NCBI GenBank assembly: GCA_009599575.1
Contig: VWND01000072.1
Span: 1 to 64,000, forward strand
Source of the DNA: Blumeriella jaapii
Taxonomy: Eukaryota > Ascomycota > Leotiomycetes > Helotiales > Drepanopezizaceae
Direction of reading: 5' to 3'
Length of the DNA stretch: 64,000 nucleotides
A program made the translations under genes and the position numbers. Shown here in pieces: positions 22,080 through 32,899 of this stretch (within the stretch, counting starts at the first letter, position 1; the number at the start of each line of letters is the position of its first letter). The notes beneath the pieces are model-generated. The model saw only the letters and a program-made list of their open reading frames with translations, was not told the origin of the DNA and ran no database searches.

Positions 22080-23480
22080 TTATTAAAAAAAAAAAAGATT
22101 TTGTACAAAATCCTACGCAATCGAAAAAAAGTTATAATCTTCGATTTTACCGAAATAGGCCAATTTAGCTTTAACGTTACGCTTTATATCGATATTAAAA
22201 CCGTGTTTTATAAAGCCTGGCAAAAAAAAATCTTTTTAATTTTCAAAACTTTCTAAAATAAAATAATCGAAATACTAAAAAAACAAATTAAACAAAAGAT
22301 TTTCGAATTTTGCTACGGCTTATACAAAAACAAATAATTTATTATTGCGAAAAAAAAAAAATACTTACAAACTTATTATCGCAATCGTCGAAATAAACAG
22401 AATAACGATACGAAACGCTAATATGCTATTTAACGTCGATTAATTTTCAAACGAATTCGTAAAACTAACGATCGCTTTTTTTTTCGATTTGTTTTTCGGC
22501 TACGATTATTTAATATTTAATTTACGATTTCGAAATATAACGGCAATTTAAATTTCAATCGGTTTATTACGTATAACGAAAATATTTATAAAAGCTATTA
22601 ATTCAATCGTTTAATTCGTAAAAGTCGTATATAAAGTTTTTATAATTTGTATTTTTAATATTATTTTTTTTTACGTTAACGACGTTGAAATAAAAAGCCT
22701 TAAATTATATTATAATAATAAAAAAATCTTTTTTAAAATTCGACGCTATATAATAAAACATATTTAAAACATCGACAAAATTATAATTTGCTTCGAAAAA
22801 GCCAAAACTATTATTAGCCTTCGATTAAAATTCTGTATATCCGAAATAAATATCGTTAGCTATATGACTAATAACGCTGGCCGCCATTTTTAACGAAAGA
22901 AAATTAAAAAAATCTGCGAATAAAAAAAATGTAAAAATATTACCAAAGCTAAAGCCTTTATTAGCGTTGTGATTTACTATCGCAATTAAATTAAAATTTT
23001 TTTTTAAAAAACTGTATTTATTTACGCTACGATAAAAAAAAAATCGATTTCGTTTAAAAAAAAAACAAAGCAAAATTATAAAAATTTTCAAACGACTTTT
23101 TATCGGCCTTATTATTTATGCGAATCGATTACAACCCAAACGCAGAAAAAATTATTTTAATTATCGACGCTAGTATTTTCGATTGGAAAGCTATATTATA
23201 ACAAATCGATAAAAACAAAAAACAGCATTTTTTACGATTCGAAAACGGTTTATAATTTTCCGCGAAAACACGCTACGATGCTATTAAACGAAAATATCGA
23301 AGCGCTTTTAAAGCAATAAAAAAAATAAAAAGCGAATTGTACGGCATATATTTTATTTTGGAAATAAACGTAAAAATCTTTATCGACCAATTAAATAAAA
23401 AAGCTAATAATTTATTAAAAACGTTCGTTATTAATTAAATAATTTAAATACGACTTATGGATTTCGAAATTAAATATATT
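22080..23480 (+). pseudogene. element B reverse transcriptase and RNase H remnant
   Basis: It starts with a KVIIFDFTEIGQFSFNVT segment (about 22127-22180), followed by IKT...EILKKQIKQKIFEFCYG. In known fungal gypsy proteins this is the F-x-x-x-E-x-G-x-...PP-x-x-x-x-T-x-P-H entrance to RT. The palm box is FYVNDVEIKS at about 22668-22700, with YVND in place of the family FLDD. RNase H follows: an ILTLDAS-like start near 23157, RFENGL near 23237, a KR-x-CR-x-x-x-KA-like helix near 23290, and a FVLE-like strand near 23350. Numerous stops make it inactive. Confidence 0.75.
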
Positions 23481-23629
23481 AAAAAAACAATTAATACAGC
23501 GGCAAACGGCCTTTTCAAACGAAAACGCTTTTATCCGTTTGATTTCGTTAAATAAAACGAATAAAATATCGACGAATAAATCGCTAACGAAATCGGCTGC
23601 TTCGTTATTTGCGCTTTAGGTTTTATAAA

Positions 23630-23745
23630 GCCGAAATTATTCGCGTTGCTATTTCGGCTGGCACCGCGAATAAAAAACATTAATTTTCGGGCCGAAAAAG
23701 CATTCGCGTTATTATTTCGATTAACATCGCGAATAAATTTAACCG
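23630..23745 (+). repeat. ~65-bp direct repeat inside the B-family pol
   Basis: TTCGCGTT(G/A)(C/T)TATTTCG...CGCGAATAAA occurs twice, about 66 bp apart. Both copies are framed by the mirrored TTCGCG / CGCGAA words. In protein terms the frame 23646-23876 repeats a LLFRLxxRI segment. The same region in element D (about 55780-55866) is where copia J inserted. It lies between RNase H and integrase, a normally non-conserved linker. Confidence 0.7.
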
Positions 23746-23879
23746 AAAACGATCGAAATAAACCGATTAACGACGAAAATAAATTTTTAATCGATAATTA
23801 CGAAACCGAAGATTTTTATTTAATCGCATATTATTTAATTATTTTATTTAAATTATTTAACGTGCTAAATTATTAATTT

Positions 23880-25193
23880 AAATTATTTAAAAACCAAACT
23901 TTCGATTATATTTTAGCCGACAAAAAGCTATATAAAATAAAAAACAATATATATCAAAAACGCTTAATAATAAATAACAAAACCGATAAATTTTAAATTA
24001 TAAAAAAAACTTACGAAAAAATATTTTATAAAAAAGCTGAAGCTATTTATTATCGAATTAAAAACGATTTTTAATAAAAAAATATTTCGAAAATTGCAAA
24101 GCATTCGTTAAAAGCTGTATTTTTTATTAAAAACGAAAGCCTGGCCGAAAAAAAAATTTATTATATCCGACGTAGTTTTTTAAAATTTAAAAAAAAATCA
24201 ATCTCGACGTTATACGCGTATTAACCACCGATCGCGGTTATATATATTTCGTATTCGCTATTAACGATTTATTTAAATAGCTTGAAAAGCGACTTTTCCG
24301 AAACGTTATTTTCGAAATTATAACGATTTTTTTTTGAAAAAACGTTATATATCGATACGGTTTATTTAATAAATTAAACGTCGACGGTAAATTCGAAAAT
24401 AAAAGCGTTATTAAAACTTTTACAAAAAAATACGATATTTAGCGGATTTAAATTTCAGCTTATAATTCGAAAAGCAACGGATTCGTTAAACGAAACTATA
24501 AAAATATTTTCGACGGCCTTTTAAAAGCTATTCGAAAAAGCTATAAGCGTTGATCGCGGAAATTTTCGGAAATGCTTTTTATTATGCGCATATATATATA
24601 CGCTTTTATTAAAATAATTTTATTTTTTATTTAATATAGCAAAAACGCTCGATTGCTTCTGAAAACAAAATGGCCTATATAAAAGCTTTATAACGTGGTT
24701 AAAATAAAAACGAAAGCAAATTTATTAATAATAAGATTTAAATAATTAAATTATCGCGATATAAATATAAAAAAAAGAATTTAAAAAAAAAAAAAATATA
24801 AAAAAATAATTAAAAAAGTCTGGAATAAAACCAAAGTTTTAAAAAAAACGCTAATTAAAAAAAAAATCTGGTTTTAATTTACGACGTTCAGCGCGCTATT
24901 AACAAATCGGCCGATATTAAACTTAATTATAAATAGTTCGGATTTTACGAAATATACGAGGCCGAATTAAATAAAAGCTATTATAAATTTACGGAACTCG
25001 ATAAAACAAAACTAAAAAAAACGTTCGCCGCCAACCGGTTAAAGCGATTTTACAAAAAAAATCAGCAAATCTATTCCTTAGATTTTAATTCAGATAGCGA
25101 CTTCGATTTTAGCGAATCCGACGACGATTCCGACCAAAGCGATTATACTTCTGAAAAAAAAGAAGCTTTATTTTTTGGAAAAGTCTGGAAATA
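23880..25193 (+). pseudogene. element B integrase remnant with acidic C terminus
   Basis: Upstream parts resemble the zinc-binding and core domains in several frames. The clearest core piece is NSKSNGFVKRNYKNIF (about 24466-24510), equivalent to the HP-x-x-NG-x-V-E-R region that holds the catalytic Glu (here Lys). The C terminus reads IYDVQRAINKSADIKLNY, then FAANRLKRFYKK, a conserved gypsy integrase tail (R-W-x-G-P-Y...F-A-x-NR-L-K-x-F). An acidic Ser/Asp run follows (S-D-F-D-F-S-E-S-D-D-D-S-D-Q-S-D). Integrase would join cDNA to the target. Confidence 0.75.
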
Positions 25194-25730
25194 ACCGGAC
25201 GATGATTTTGTTACTGAAAACACAATTTAAATCGTAATTCCATCTATGACCGAAAAAAAGAAAAATACATACAAAATTATTTATTAATTGTTTTACTGTT
25301 TTTATTATCTATTGTTTTTCTTTTTATTATATATTGTTTTATTATTTTTATTCTGTTTTGCTTATATACAATTTAATTATTTTATTTATTTTTAAGATTT
25401 TTTTTTATATTATTTAGAATATTTATTATATTTTTATTTAATTATATTTTTATTTATCGAAACAAAAGTTTTGTATATATTTAAGCCGCATATTTAATAT
25501 ATTTATACCGCTCGTATATTTTACGAAAATTATTTTTTATACATTTTATTATTTGTTATTTTCTGTATTATTTATTTTTTTCGCTGTTTTAAACAGATGT
25601 TTATTTAAACAGTTATAATTTATTAAAAAAATAATATGCGGATTCCCGTGGCTTTTTAATACAAATATTTTATAATCCTCGTACTTTTTCTTAATTATTT
25701 TTTAATAAATATAATATATTTTTTTAATTA
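25194..25730 (+). other. AT-rich spacer between integrase and the third coding region of B
   Basis: Non-coding-looking, T-rich DNA with repeated TTTATTATTTATTGTTTT words. The same spacer occurs in D (63,500-64,000) and, reversed, in C' (about 49,480-49,980), so it belongs to the element family. It might carry an internal terminator or a promoter for the downstream region, but no specific signal is recognised. Confidence 0.6.
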
Positions 25731-28700
25731 ACAAACTTATCGATATTATATCGTTTTTTAAGCAAAACGTTGCTAAATTTAGCAAATTTATTTTTAATTT
25801 ATTTTGAAACGGAACTATTATACGTAATTTTTCCGAATTTAAGCAAATATATAATGCCGCTATTTCAGATTAATAAGCAGCTTTCGTAAAAATATTTATA
25901 AAACAATTCGATATAATAATTAAAAACGTTAACGAATTTTTATTCGATTACGAAAGCTTTATTAAAATTAAATTCGTTCGCAAAAACTTTAACTACGATA
26001 AATTTCTGCTAAATTACGACAACGTTCTAAAAACTTTCGCCGGAGCAAAAAAAGCTCGAAATAATAAAAAAAAAATAATAGACCGAATATTGCGTTTTTT
26101 ACTAAATCAACGAAAAAAAAATATTTAAAAATACGTTTTTAATAAAATCACCGATATTATTTTATTTCGGCATTTCGCTCGCTTTTTCGAAATTATTACT
26201 TTTATTAAAAAAAAAGTCTGGATACTAAACGCTTATATTTTCAAAACGCAAATTCTAAAAGCTAACAATTTAAAGGCCCGCAGATTTACAAACCTTTTTA
26301 CAATTGTTTACAAACTAATCGACGACGCTATGCAATCGCTAAAAAAAGTTTTAATCGGCTGCGAAATTTTAAATTTAATTTTTTTTTAAAATAAAAAATT
26401 AAATATTGCTAAATGCGGCATTTTTATACCGAAGAAAAAAAACGACGCTATTTCGATATTTTAAATTTACGACGACGAAAAAAACGAAAAAACCAATATT
26501 ATTTTCGTTTAGTTCGAAAAAATATACGCGGTAGCAATTAATATTTTTAAAATAACTAAAATAACTCGGCGATTTTTATTTTTAATTATCGAAAACGAAT
26601 TCGAAAACGAAACCAAAAGCGTAATAGCAAACAATCGCTTATTCGAATATAAAAAATCTATTATATTTGTAAAAACGATTCCGGAAAAAATAAAAATAAA
26701 AAACGTAAAAAAGCGCGCCGATATTTCCGAAATTTTTTTTGTTCGAAAAAAAAAATTATTCGCGTCGTTAATAAAAAAAGCATCGCGAATAAAAACAATC
26801 GGAAATCGACGCCGAATTATAATTTTTAAATTAATTAACAGAAAACGCGACGACGCTACGAAATCAAATTTAAAAAACGCCGGCATTTCGAAAAAGAAAA
26901 ATTCAAACGATTTTAAATTTAATTTTTCGAAATTAAATACGCAAATATTAAAAACGTTTACTGCGTTTAAAAACGTCGTACCGCTAATATTTTAAATTTT
27001 AATAAAAATATTTAAAATTTCGATTATTATACGATTCGATCGAAAAAGCTTAAAAAAAAATATCGAAATTATCGCGGAAAAAATTATATAAAAAATACAA
27101 AATCAAATTATTTTATTTAAAACTTTCGCTTTCGACGACGAAACGATTTAAAAGTTTTATTTCGATACTTTTATACAAAAACTAAATAAATCCGTCAGCT
27201 TTTTTTTTTTTTGCTTCGAACGAAAATTAAATTAAGCTTTTTTCGAAAAACTGCAAATATAATATACCGGAACAAATAAAAAAAACTTTTGAAAACGGTA
27301 ATCCGTTTTTATTTAAGCTTTTTTTCGTTTAAAAAACTTCGATTTTTTTAATTTCGTTTTTATAAATAACGTTAACGCTAAAAAAAAACGGCAAATTCTG
27401 CTATTTTTATATACGCTATTACGCGGTATATTACGATTTGATTATAAAAAAAATTAACGTTATCGATTTCGCTAATCGATTCGCTGTTATTAGAAATTCG
27501 AATTACGACGTGTTCGAAATTAATTTTAATAATTAATTTATATTTCGACGAAAAATTGCGAAAATTATTTAAGCGCGTATTAAAATTTATTTGGGCTACG
27601 CAAATTTTAAAACGGACCCTAAAACTTTTAGCGCGATTATAAAACTCGACTAAAACGTAAAAAAATAAAAACAACGAATATTTCCAAAAGCCGACTTTTC
27701 TAGCTTTTCGACCGAAAATGTATTTTAAAATCTATTTAAATTAAGCTGCGAATTCGTTAATTACGTGAAATTTTACAACGGAAAAAACAAATTATTACTG
27801 CATTTTATAAAAAAAAAAATAGCTATATATAAGCATTATTTCCGATTAATTAAAATCTAAAAAGCGCTTACAGCTTTTTTCGCTAATATATTTTATAATT
27901 TTATTTAATAAGTTTTTAAAATGTATCCCGGCCTTTATTTCGCTGTTTTAATTATTCGAAATTTTAAAAACTGCCGCTTCGTAATATATTTTAACGTTCC
28001 GATCGCTTTAAATTTCGCTGGTTCCGATCGTATTACGGTTATAAAATTCGATATCGCCGATTTTTAAAAAAAAAAAAAAATCGAAAATCTTACCGACGCC
28101 ACTTTCGATTACTACGTTTTATTTGCATTCGTATATAATTCGAAAATAATTAAAATTTATTTGCAATTATACTACGACGTCAAATTAATTAAAATTATTT
28201 AAAAAAACCCAGCTTTTTCGTATTTCAGCGCGTTTAAAATAATGGCTTCGGCTATTTTATCGAATTACAAAACCGAAAGCTACGAAATAAAAAATAAAAT
28301 AATCTTTGTCAGCTTTTCGATTAAGCAAAAAGTTTTCGTTAAATTTAAAACTTAAAAAACCGACGGCGTAATACTGGTTTATTCGAATAATTATACGGCG
28401 CAAAAATACAAAAACTATTTCGAAAACGATATTCCGATAGGCTATTTAATATTATTTGTATTACGGCGAAAACAATTATAATATTTTCGATAATTTCGAT
28501 TGCAAACGACTATTTCCGAATTATTCCGTGGAATAGTTTTTTTTATAAGCTTCGGAGCTTTTTTAAAAGCATTCGTCGATAAACAATCGTAATCCGATCT
28601 ATTAATTTTACGCGAAGCAAAAGCGTTAATCGGTTTTAATTACGACGAATTAATCGATTATTTTTACGATGTTAATAAAAAACTTTTCAACGCTTTTTGC

Positions 28701-28990
28701 AAAGCGTAGAACCACGTTTAAAAGCTGGAATTTATTATTTACGAAAAAAAATCGTAAAAAGTATTCGTCGCGGCGATATTTAATAATATTATCGACGAAA
28801 AAGCTATCAGAACGTTTGTAAATCTAAACGATATTTCGATTAATATTTTATCGAACCATTTTTAAAAAAGCAAAATAAACAAAATAATTTAAATAATAAG
28901 CGTAACGTTATTTTTCCGCAAAAGCCAATAGCAAAAAAACCAAAAACGGATTAAAAAACCGAAGAAATATAAAACTAAAAAATTCGGCTT
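25730..28990 (+). pseudogene. element B unrecognised third coding region (env position)
   Basis: One reading frame, broken by RIP-type stops, runs through most of this stretch and is conserved in element C' (minus, 46,230-49,480). Shared pieces include KNVKKRADI...FF(V/I)RKKKLF(A/T)SL (about 26,700-26,770), RKRDDATKSNLKNAGI (about 26,837-26,884) and, near 28,240, MAS(A/V)ILSNY(K/E)TESYEIKNKI, which is openable as 79 codons in C' (46721-46960). The encoded protein would approach 1000 residues. I see no convincing signal peptide or transmembrane segment and recognise no family, so calling it env would be a guess. It sits directly before the polypurine-like AAGACAGGA and the 3' LTR. Confidence 0.55.
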
Positions 28991-29100
28991 TTAATTAATT
29001 AGTTTTTAAATTATATAAAATAAACTAAATTGCATTTATTAAAATTATATTTTTTTTTAGTCGTAATTAAAAACGATTACGTATATTATTTAAGACAGGA

Positions 29101-29367
29101 TATAAAACGGTAATATTTTGTATTAATAAAAATTAATAATTTTAATTATAATCGAAATATAGACCCTTCCGAAACCCTTTGCTATTAATTATTTTTAACA
29201 AATATAAAAGCAAAGCATCCTTTTAAATAATACCATAAGCGCGCAGTTTAATTTATACCTTTATTTATATTTTTTTTCTTTTTTTCAGTTTTTTTTAGGG
29301 ATTTCCTAGACTATTTTACCCACCGATATATGGCCGTATCAGTCTGGTTTTCCTACCTACTTTTACA
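29101..29367 (+). repeat. element B 3' LTR
   Basis: 267 bp, beginning TATAAAACGG after the purine-rich AAGACAGGA (29092-29100) and ending CTACTTTTACA. Here the right half (GTATCAGTCTGGTTTTCCTACC) is the well-preserved half and the left half is eroded (AATTAATAATTTTAATTATAATC). This is the mirror image of the 5' LTR. Confidence 0.9.
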
Positions 29368-30352
29368 ATAAAATCGCCAGAAATCGTCGTACGTATTTAT
29401 TGCAAGTATTTTAAATTCGTTTTCGGCCTTTTAAACGTTTAAAAAGTCGGCCAGGAAATCGGCGATTTTTTTAATTAATTTTTCGAAAGAAATAAAATCG
29501 GAACGGTTTAAAATACGCGAGGTAAAAAACTCTTTTGCTACGCTTTCGGTCTGATCGAATATATAATTTTTGCGAAATCGATCGCTAATAAAATAATCGT
29601 GATAAAATTCGAAGTTATCGAAAACTTTAATTTTTTAATAGCGTGCTTTATAATTTTTATTATTATTTAGCTTAAATTTAAAATTCGGAACGCGCTTTAT
29701 GCGAGCTAATCGAAAATTAGCAAATAAATAAAAATTATAACGTTTAAAAAGCGCGTTAAAATTTTGGCCGTTAAAGGAAAATCCAAAAAAAATTCGCGAA
29801 AAGCGTGGAAATTAATTTGCAGCGTTTATTAATTAAAATAAAACGTTGCGAAAAAAAAAAAAAAAAACAGCAGATTCGCGACTGGCAAAAGCACGTTCGA
29901 TAAATTCTACTAAACGCTTTAATTAAAAAGTTTGTCGCAGTCGTATAATTTCCAAAAGTTATCGTTTACGCTTTTGCGCTTTTTTTAATTGATTTTGCAA
30001 AAGTTTCAACTAAACGCTTTCAGCGCTAGGCTGTAAGAAAAAAATGGCAGGCGAAATAATTGGCGCTTTGCCCTTTTTTTTGTTTTTTTTTTCTCGGAAG
30101 GAAAATTGTTTTTCAGAAAAAAAAGCTTTAAAAAAAGCTGCTTTTTCGCTGATTAAAAAAAAAAGGTTAAAATATAATAACAAAAGCTGAAAAGCTTTAC
30201 TAAAAGAAAAATCGTTAAACAAAAGCCATTTTTCGCGAAGTGCGAAAATAAGCCTTTTTACGACCGGTCGATTATTTTAATATGACCCGTAAAAAATTCG
30301 AAAAAAAAAATAATTTACGCCGTCGCCAACGTAGAAAAAAAATTGTTAATAA
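29368..30352 (-). pseudogene. element G gag remnant (minus)
   Basis: Minus-strand reading gives a KLKVFDNFEFYHDYF...SDRFRKNYIF-like segment and FFTSRILNRSDFISFEKLIKKIADFL. This is helical, charged and Gag-like (F-x-x-x-L...Y-x-x-x-F-x-x-L), though not diagnostic. It lies between the G 5' LTR (30353-30617, reading leftwards) and the protease part of G beyond element B, exactly where gag should be. Frames in 30010-30222 are short and not separately believed. Confidence 0.55.
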
Positions 30353-30617
30353 TATAACGATCTAATTAATCAAAAAACTGGAAGATCAGTCAACTGGTCG
30401 CCGTATTTATATAATATAAAACGAACCTTTGGTTTTGTAACAAAGATATTTATTTAAAATCAACAATTGCAAAAGACAGAAATACTAAAAAGAAAATGCC
30501 TTATATATATGAATAGTTTCCACAATTAATAAGAGATCCACCAGAAGATCAAGGAGCTTGCAGCTACACGTAGTTGCTAGGGTGACGAAAAAGATGGCAA
30601 AAAAATGAATCGTTACA
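30353..30617 (-). repeat. element G 5' LTR (265 bp, minus)
   Basis: On the minus strand it runs from TGTAACGATTC to ...GATCGTTATA, so the ends form an inverted repeat TGTAACGAT...ATCGTTACA. It aligns along its length with the LTR of element E (31911-32176) in opposite orientation. The outer end (30430-30617 on plus) keeps normal dinucleotides. The inner ~25 bp (30353-30378) are C-to-T/G-to-A converted compared with E. It contains an ATATATAAGG TATA-like stretch. Confidence 0.8.
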
Positions 30618-30830
30618 CGAAGCATACACTTTTTCGAAACCCTTTGCTATTAATTATTTTTAACAGATATAAAAGCAAAGCATTTCCTTAAATAATATTA
30701 TAAGCACGCAGTTTAATTTATATTTTTAATTATTTTTCTTTTTTTTTTTAGTTTCTTTTAGAAATTTCCTAGACTATCTTACCCACCGACATATGGCCGT
30801 ATCAGTCTGGTTTTCCTACCTATTTTTACA
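30618..30830 (+). repeat. element I: interrupted B-family 3' LTR
   Basis: It matches the B-family LTR from the CGAGGCATAAACC position to the terminal TTTTTACA, but lacks the first ~55 bp. The missing part is replaced by the G 5' LTR, so G inserted within this LTR. The right half is better preserved than the left, the pattern of a 3' LTR. The sequence after 30830 is element E integrase, so element I had inserted into E. Confidence 0.75.
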
Positions 30831-31910
30831 AAAGCTTCGCCAAACTGTATATATTTCACGTATATAAATATTTTGGCCTTTTAAAAAGTATTATTAGCGA
30901 TCGTAATTTTTAGTATAAATTTATTTTTTAATTTAAATTAAATAAAATACTCGGTACGCAATTAAAGCTTTCGACAGCCGCTTATTCCGAAACCGACGGT
31001 CAAACCGAAATTTATAATTAATATTTACAAAAACGCTTTCGACCTTTCGTAAACTTTTATTAAAACGATTAAAGCGAATTTTTTTTAATAATAAATTTCG
31101 CTCAAATAGTTTTTTTTACAAAAATTTAAATAGCCTTTCACTTTTTGAAATTGTATACGATTATATTTCTTTTATTAATTGGAATTAAAAGCTCGATACT
31201 TTTTTTTTTCTAATTTTTTATACAAACTAAACGCAAACGAAACTCGTGCGTACGCTCGCCGCTATTACGACGCTTAAAACCTTGCTAAATCGCATTTTTA
31301 ATAAATTTACGACAAAATAAAAAAAAATGCAAATAAATCTCGCCGCGCGATCGATTTTAACGTTAGCGATTACGTATAGCTCGATATACGTTTATTTTCG
31401 ATTTTCCGATCTTTTCGCAAGCTCGATAATTTTACAAACGGCTTTTTTAAAATTATAGCCAAAATTTTCGATAACGCTTTTAAGCTAAACTTTTTTAATA
31501 TTATAAACGTATATTCAGTTTTTCACGCTAATCGACTGCGTAAAGCAGCTAACGACGCGCTTTCAAATTAAATTAATTCAGCCTCTAAACTTATTAATAT
31601 AATTTATAAACTTAAATACGAAATCGAAAAATAAATCGCTTATCGAATGCAACGGAAAACCTTTTAATACAAAGCTTTTTAAATAAATTTAAATAAAAAT
31701 CTTACGTAATACCCCGCGTTTGATTTTTTATACGCTTTTTTAAAAATGCGCGATTTTTATTTGGCGCATAAAAAGCTTTCCGGTTTTTTTGCAAAACTTA
31801 TAAACTGGCTAAAAGCGTATTTCGAAAGTTTAAATTCGTACGATTATTTGAATAGCGACGTATTAATAAATAAAAGCTCGAAAGCGCGCTTTTTTCGGAC
31901 GGGAAAATAA
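30831..31910 (+). pseudogene. element E integrase C-terminal half and chromodomain-like end
   Basis: It begins inside the integrase core. It reads a STAYHPETDGQTE-type equivalent (about 30,977-31,015; here SRLFRN... in a shifted frame and AYSETDGQTEIYN in frame), then a KAFDLS-like linker. The C-terminal domain follows, with FNVSDYVWLDIRLFSIFRSF (about 31,350-31,410), RKLDNFTNGFFKI, FKLNFFN and YSVFHANRLRKAA. A short KYEIEK..AYR segment and a TYYPAFDFLYA-like block (about 31,702-31,735) follow, consistent with a degenerate chromodomain. The purine-rich GGACGGGAAAATAA precedes the 3' LTR. The 5' part of E is not adjacent, because I inserted at 30830/30831. Confidence 0.75.
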
Positions 31911-32176
31911 TATAACGATTTACTTTTTTGCTATTTTTCGTATTATTCCGGCAATTACGTATAGCTGCAAGCTTTTTAATCTTTTAGTAAATCTTTTATT
32001 AATTATAAAAACTATTTATAAATATAAAACTTTTTTCTTAGCAATCTCTGCTTTCTGCAATTATTAATTTTAAATAAATATTTTTATTACAAAACCAAAG
32101 GCTCGTTTTTCATACCATATAAACACGGCGACCAATTGACTGATCTCCCAGCCCTCCGACTGATTAAATCGTTACA
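31911..32176 (+). repeat. element E 3' LTR (266 bp)
   Basis: Begins TATAACGATTT (TG to TA) and ends AAATCGTTACA, homologous to the G LTR. The left (inner) half is eroded, while the right end from about 32090 retains CCAAAGGCTCG and GCCCTCCGACTGATT. The next bases belong to element H RNase H, so E lies inside H. Confidence 0.8.
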
Positions 32177-32317
32177 AAAATTATTTAAAAATCTTACGAT
32201 TGCGAATATTTTTTTATTATATACGACGTAATTTAGCTTTGCGAAAGCTATAGTTTTGCTAAAATAAGCGATTGAAAGCCAATCGTTATTATAAAATTGC
32301 GAAAGCACAAAAACTAC
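32177..32317 (-). pseudogene. element H RNase H fragment, left of copia F
   Basis: The minus-strand frame reads LSQFYNNDWLSIAYFSKTIA, then FAKLNYVVYNKKIFAIVRFL. This matches the Ty3/gypsy RNase H block L-S-Q...P-I-A-Y-x-S-K-x-x-x-x-x-E-x-N-Y...E-x-L-A-I-V. It joins perfectly to KTDVSDGV on the far side of element F (40541 onwards), proving that F split this gene. It is cut at 32176 by the E LTR. The last five bases, ACTAC, are one copy of the F target duplication. Confidence 0.85.
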
Positions 32318-32619
32318 TGTCGTGCATAGCTGAATAGTCGGTAGGAACCCTTACCGGAGGCTGGAACGAATAAATTGTATACAGTAAAATGTTACTTGTA
32401 TTATTCTAAGTCTGACTGGCGAGCTCTCCGCAAAAAACGGAAAGTTCGGGCTCGTTTAGTCAGTCGGTCGGAAAAACTAATTTCCGAAGAGGCTCGTTAT
32501 CACGTGACTACGAGCTTTTCCGAGCTTCAGGAATATTTAATTATTAAAAGCGTATAAAAAAAATAAATTTGGAACAAAAAAAATAAAAAGAAATAAAAAA
32601 ATATAAATATAACGCAACA
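32318..32619 (-). repeat. element F 3' LTR (relative to its minus-strand genes)
   Basis: On plus it runs TGTCGTGCATAGC to AACGCAACA. It includes the pairable arms CTGACTGGCGAGC / GCTCGTTTAGTCAG and a GGCTCGT-CACGTG-ACGAGC stem-loop. The left outer part is well preserved (GTCGGTAGGAACCC), while the right inner part is AT-eroded (AATATTTAATTATTAAAAGC). Confidence 0.85.
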
Positions 32620-32899
32620 CATCTTTTAGCTAATTGCTAATCCGGCGATCAGCTATTTTTAAAGCGCGGAAAAGTTTTTTTATCGTTCGAATGCGGTCGT
32701 AACGCGATATTACAATATTTATATAACTTGTTTATATTTTTTGTCGTTGCGAAGTATAAATAAAATTAATACAGTTTAAATAAGCGTTTCGTCGCTTTTG
32801 AAAATCTTAATTTTTTTATTTTCTTATTAATTTTTTAATAAATTCAAACTTTATTATTTTAATTCGAAATATCGATATAATTTTTCTTATATTTAAAAA

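Larger units (their letters stand above)
18084..29367 (+). mobile_element. element B: complete 11.3-kb Ty3/gypsy element with extra 3' coding region
   Basis: Two 267-bp LTRs in direct orientation (18084-18350 and 29101-29367) flank gag, protease, RT, RNase H and integrase in gypsy order, then an unusual ~3.3-kb coding-like region before the 3' LTR. ATAA directly precedes the left LTR and follows the right LTR, consistent with a 4-bp target duplication. It is inserted in element G: G gag resumes at 29368. At 11.3 kb it is longer than most fungal gypsy elements. It is heavily RIP-mutated, with no long intact frame. Confidence 0.9.

Noticed and set aside
25730..28990. Calling the third coding region an envelope gene
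   Set aside because: No signal peptide, transmembrane helix or fusion-protein features could be seen; position alone is not evidence.
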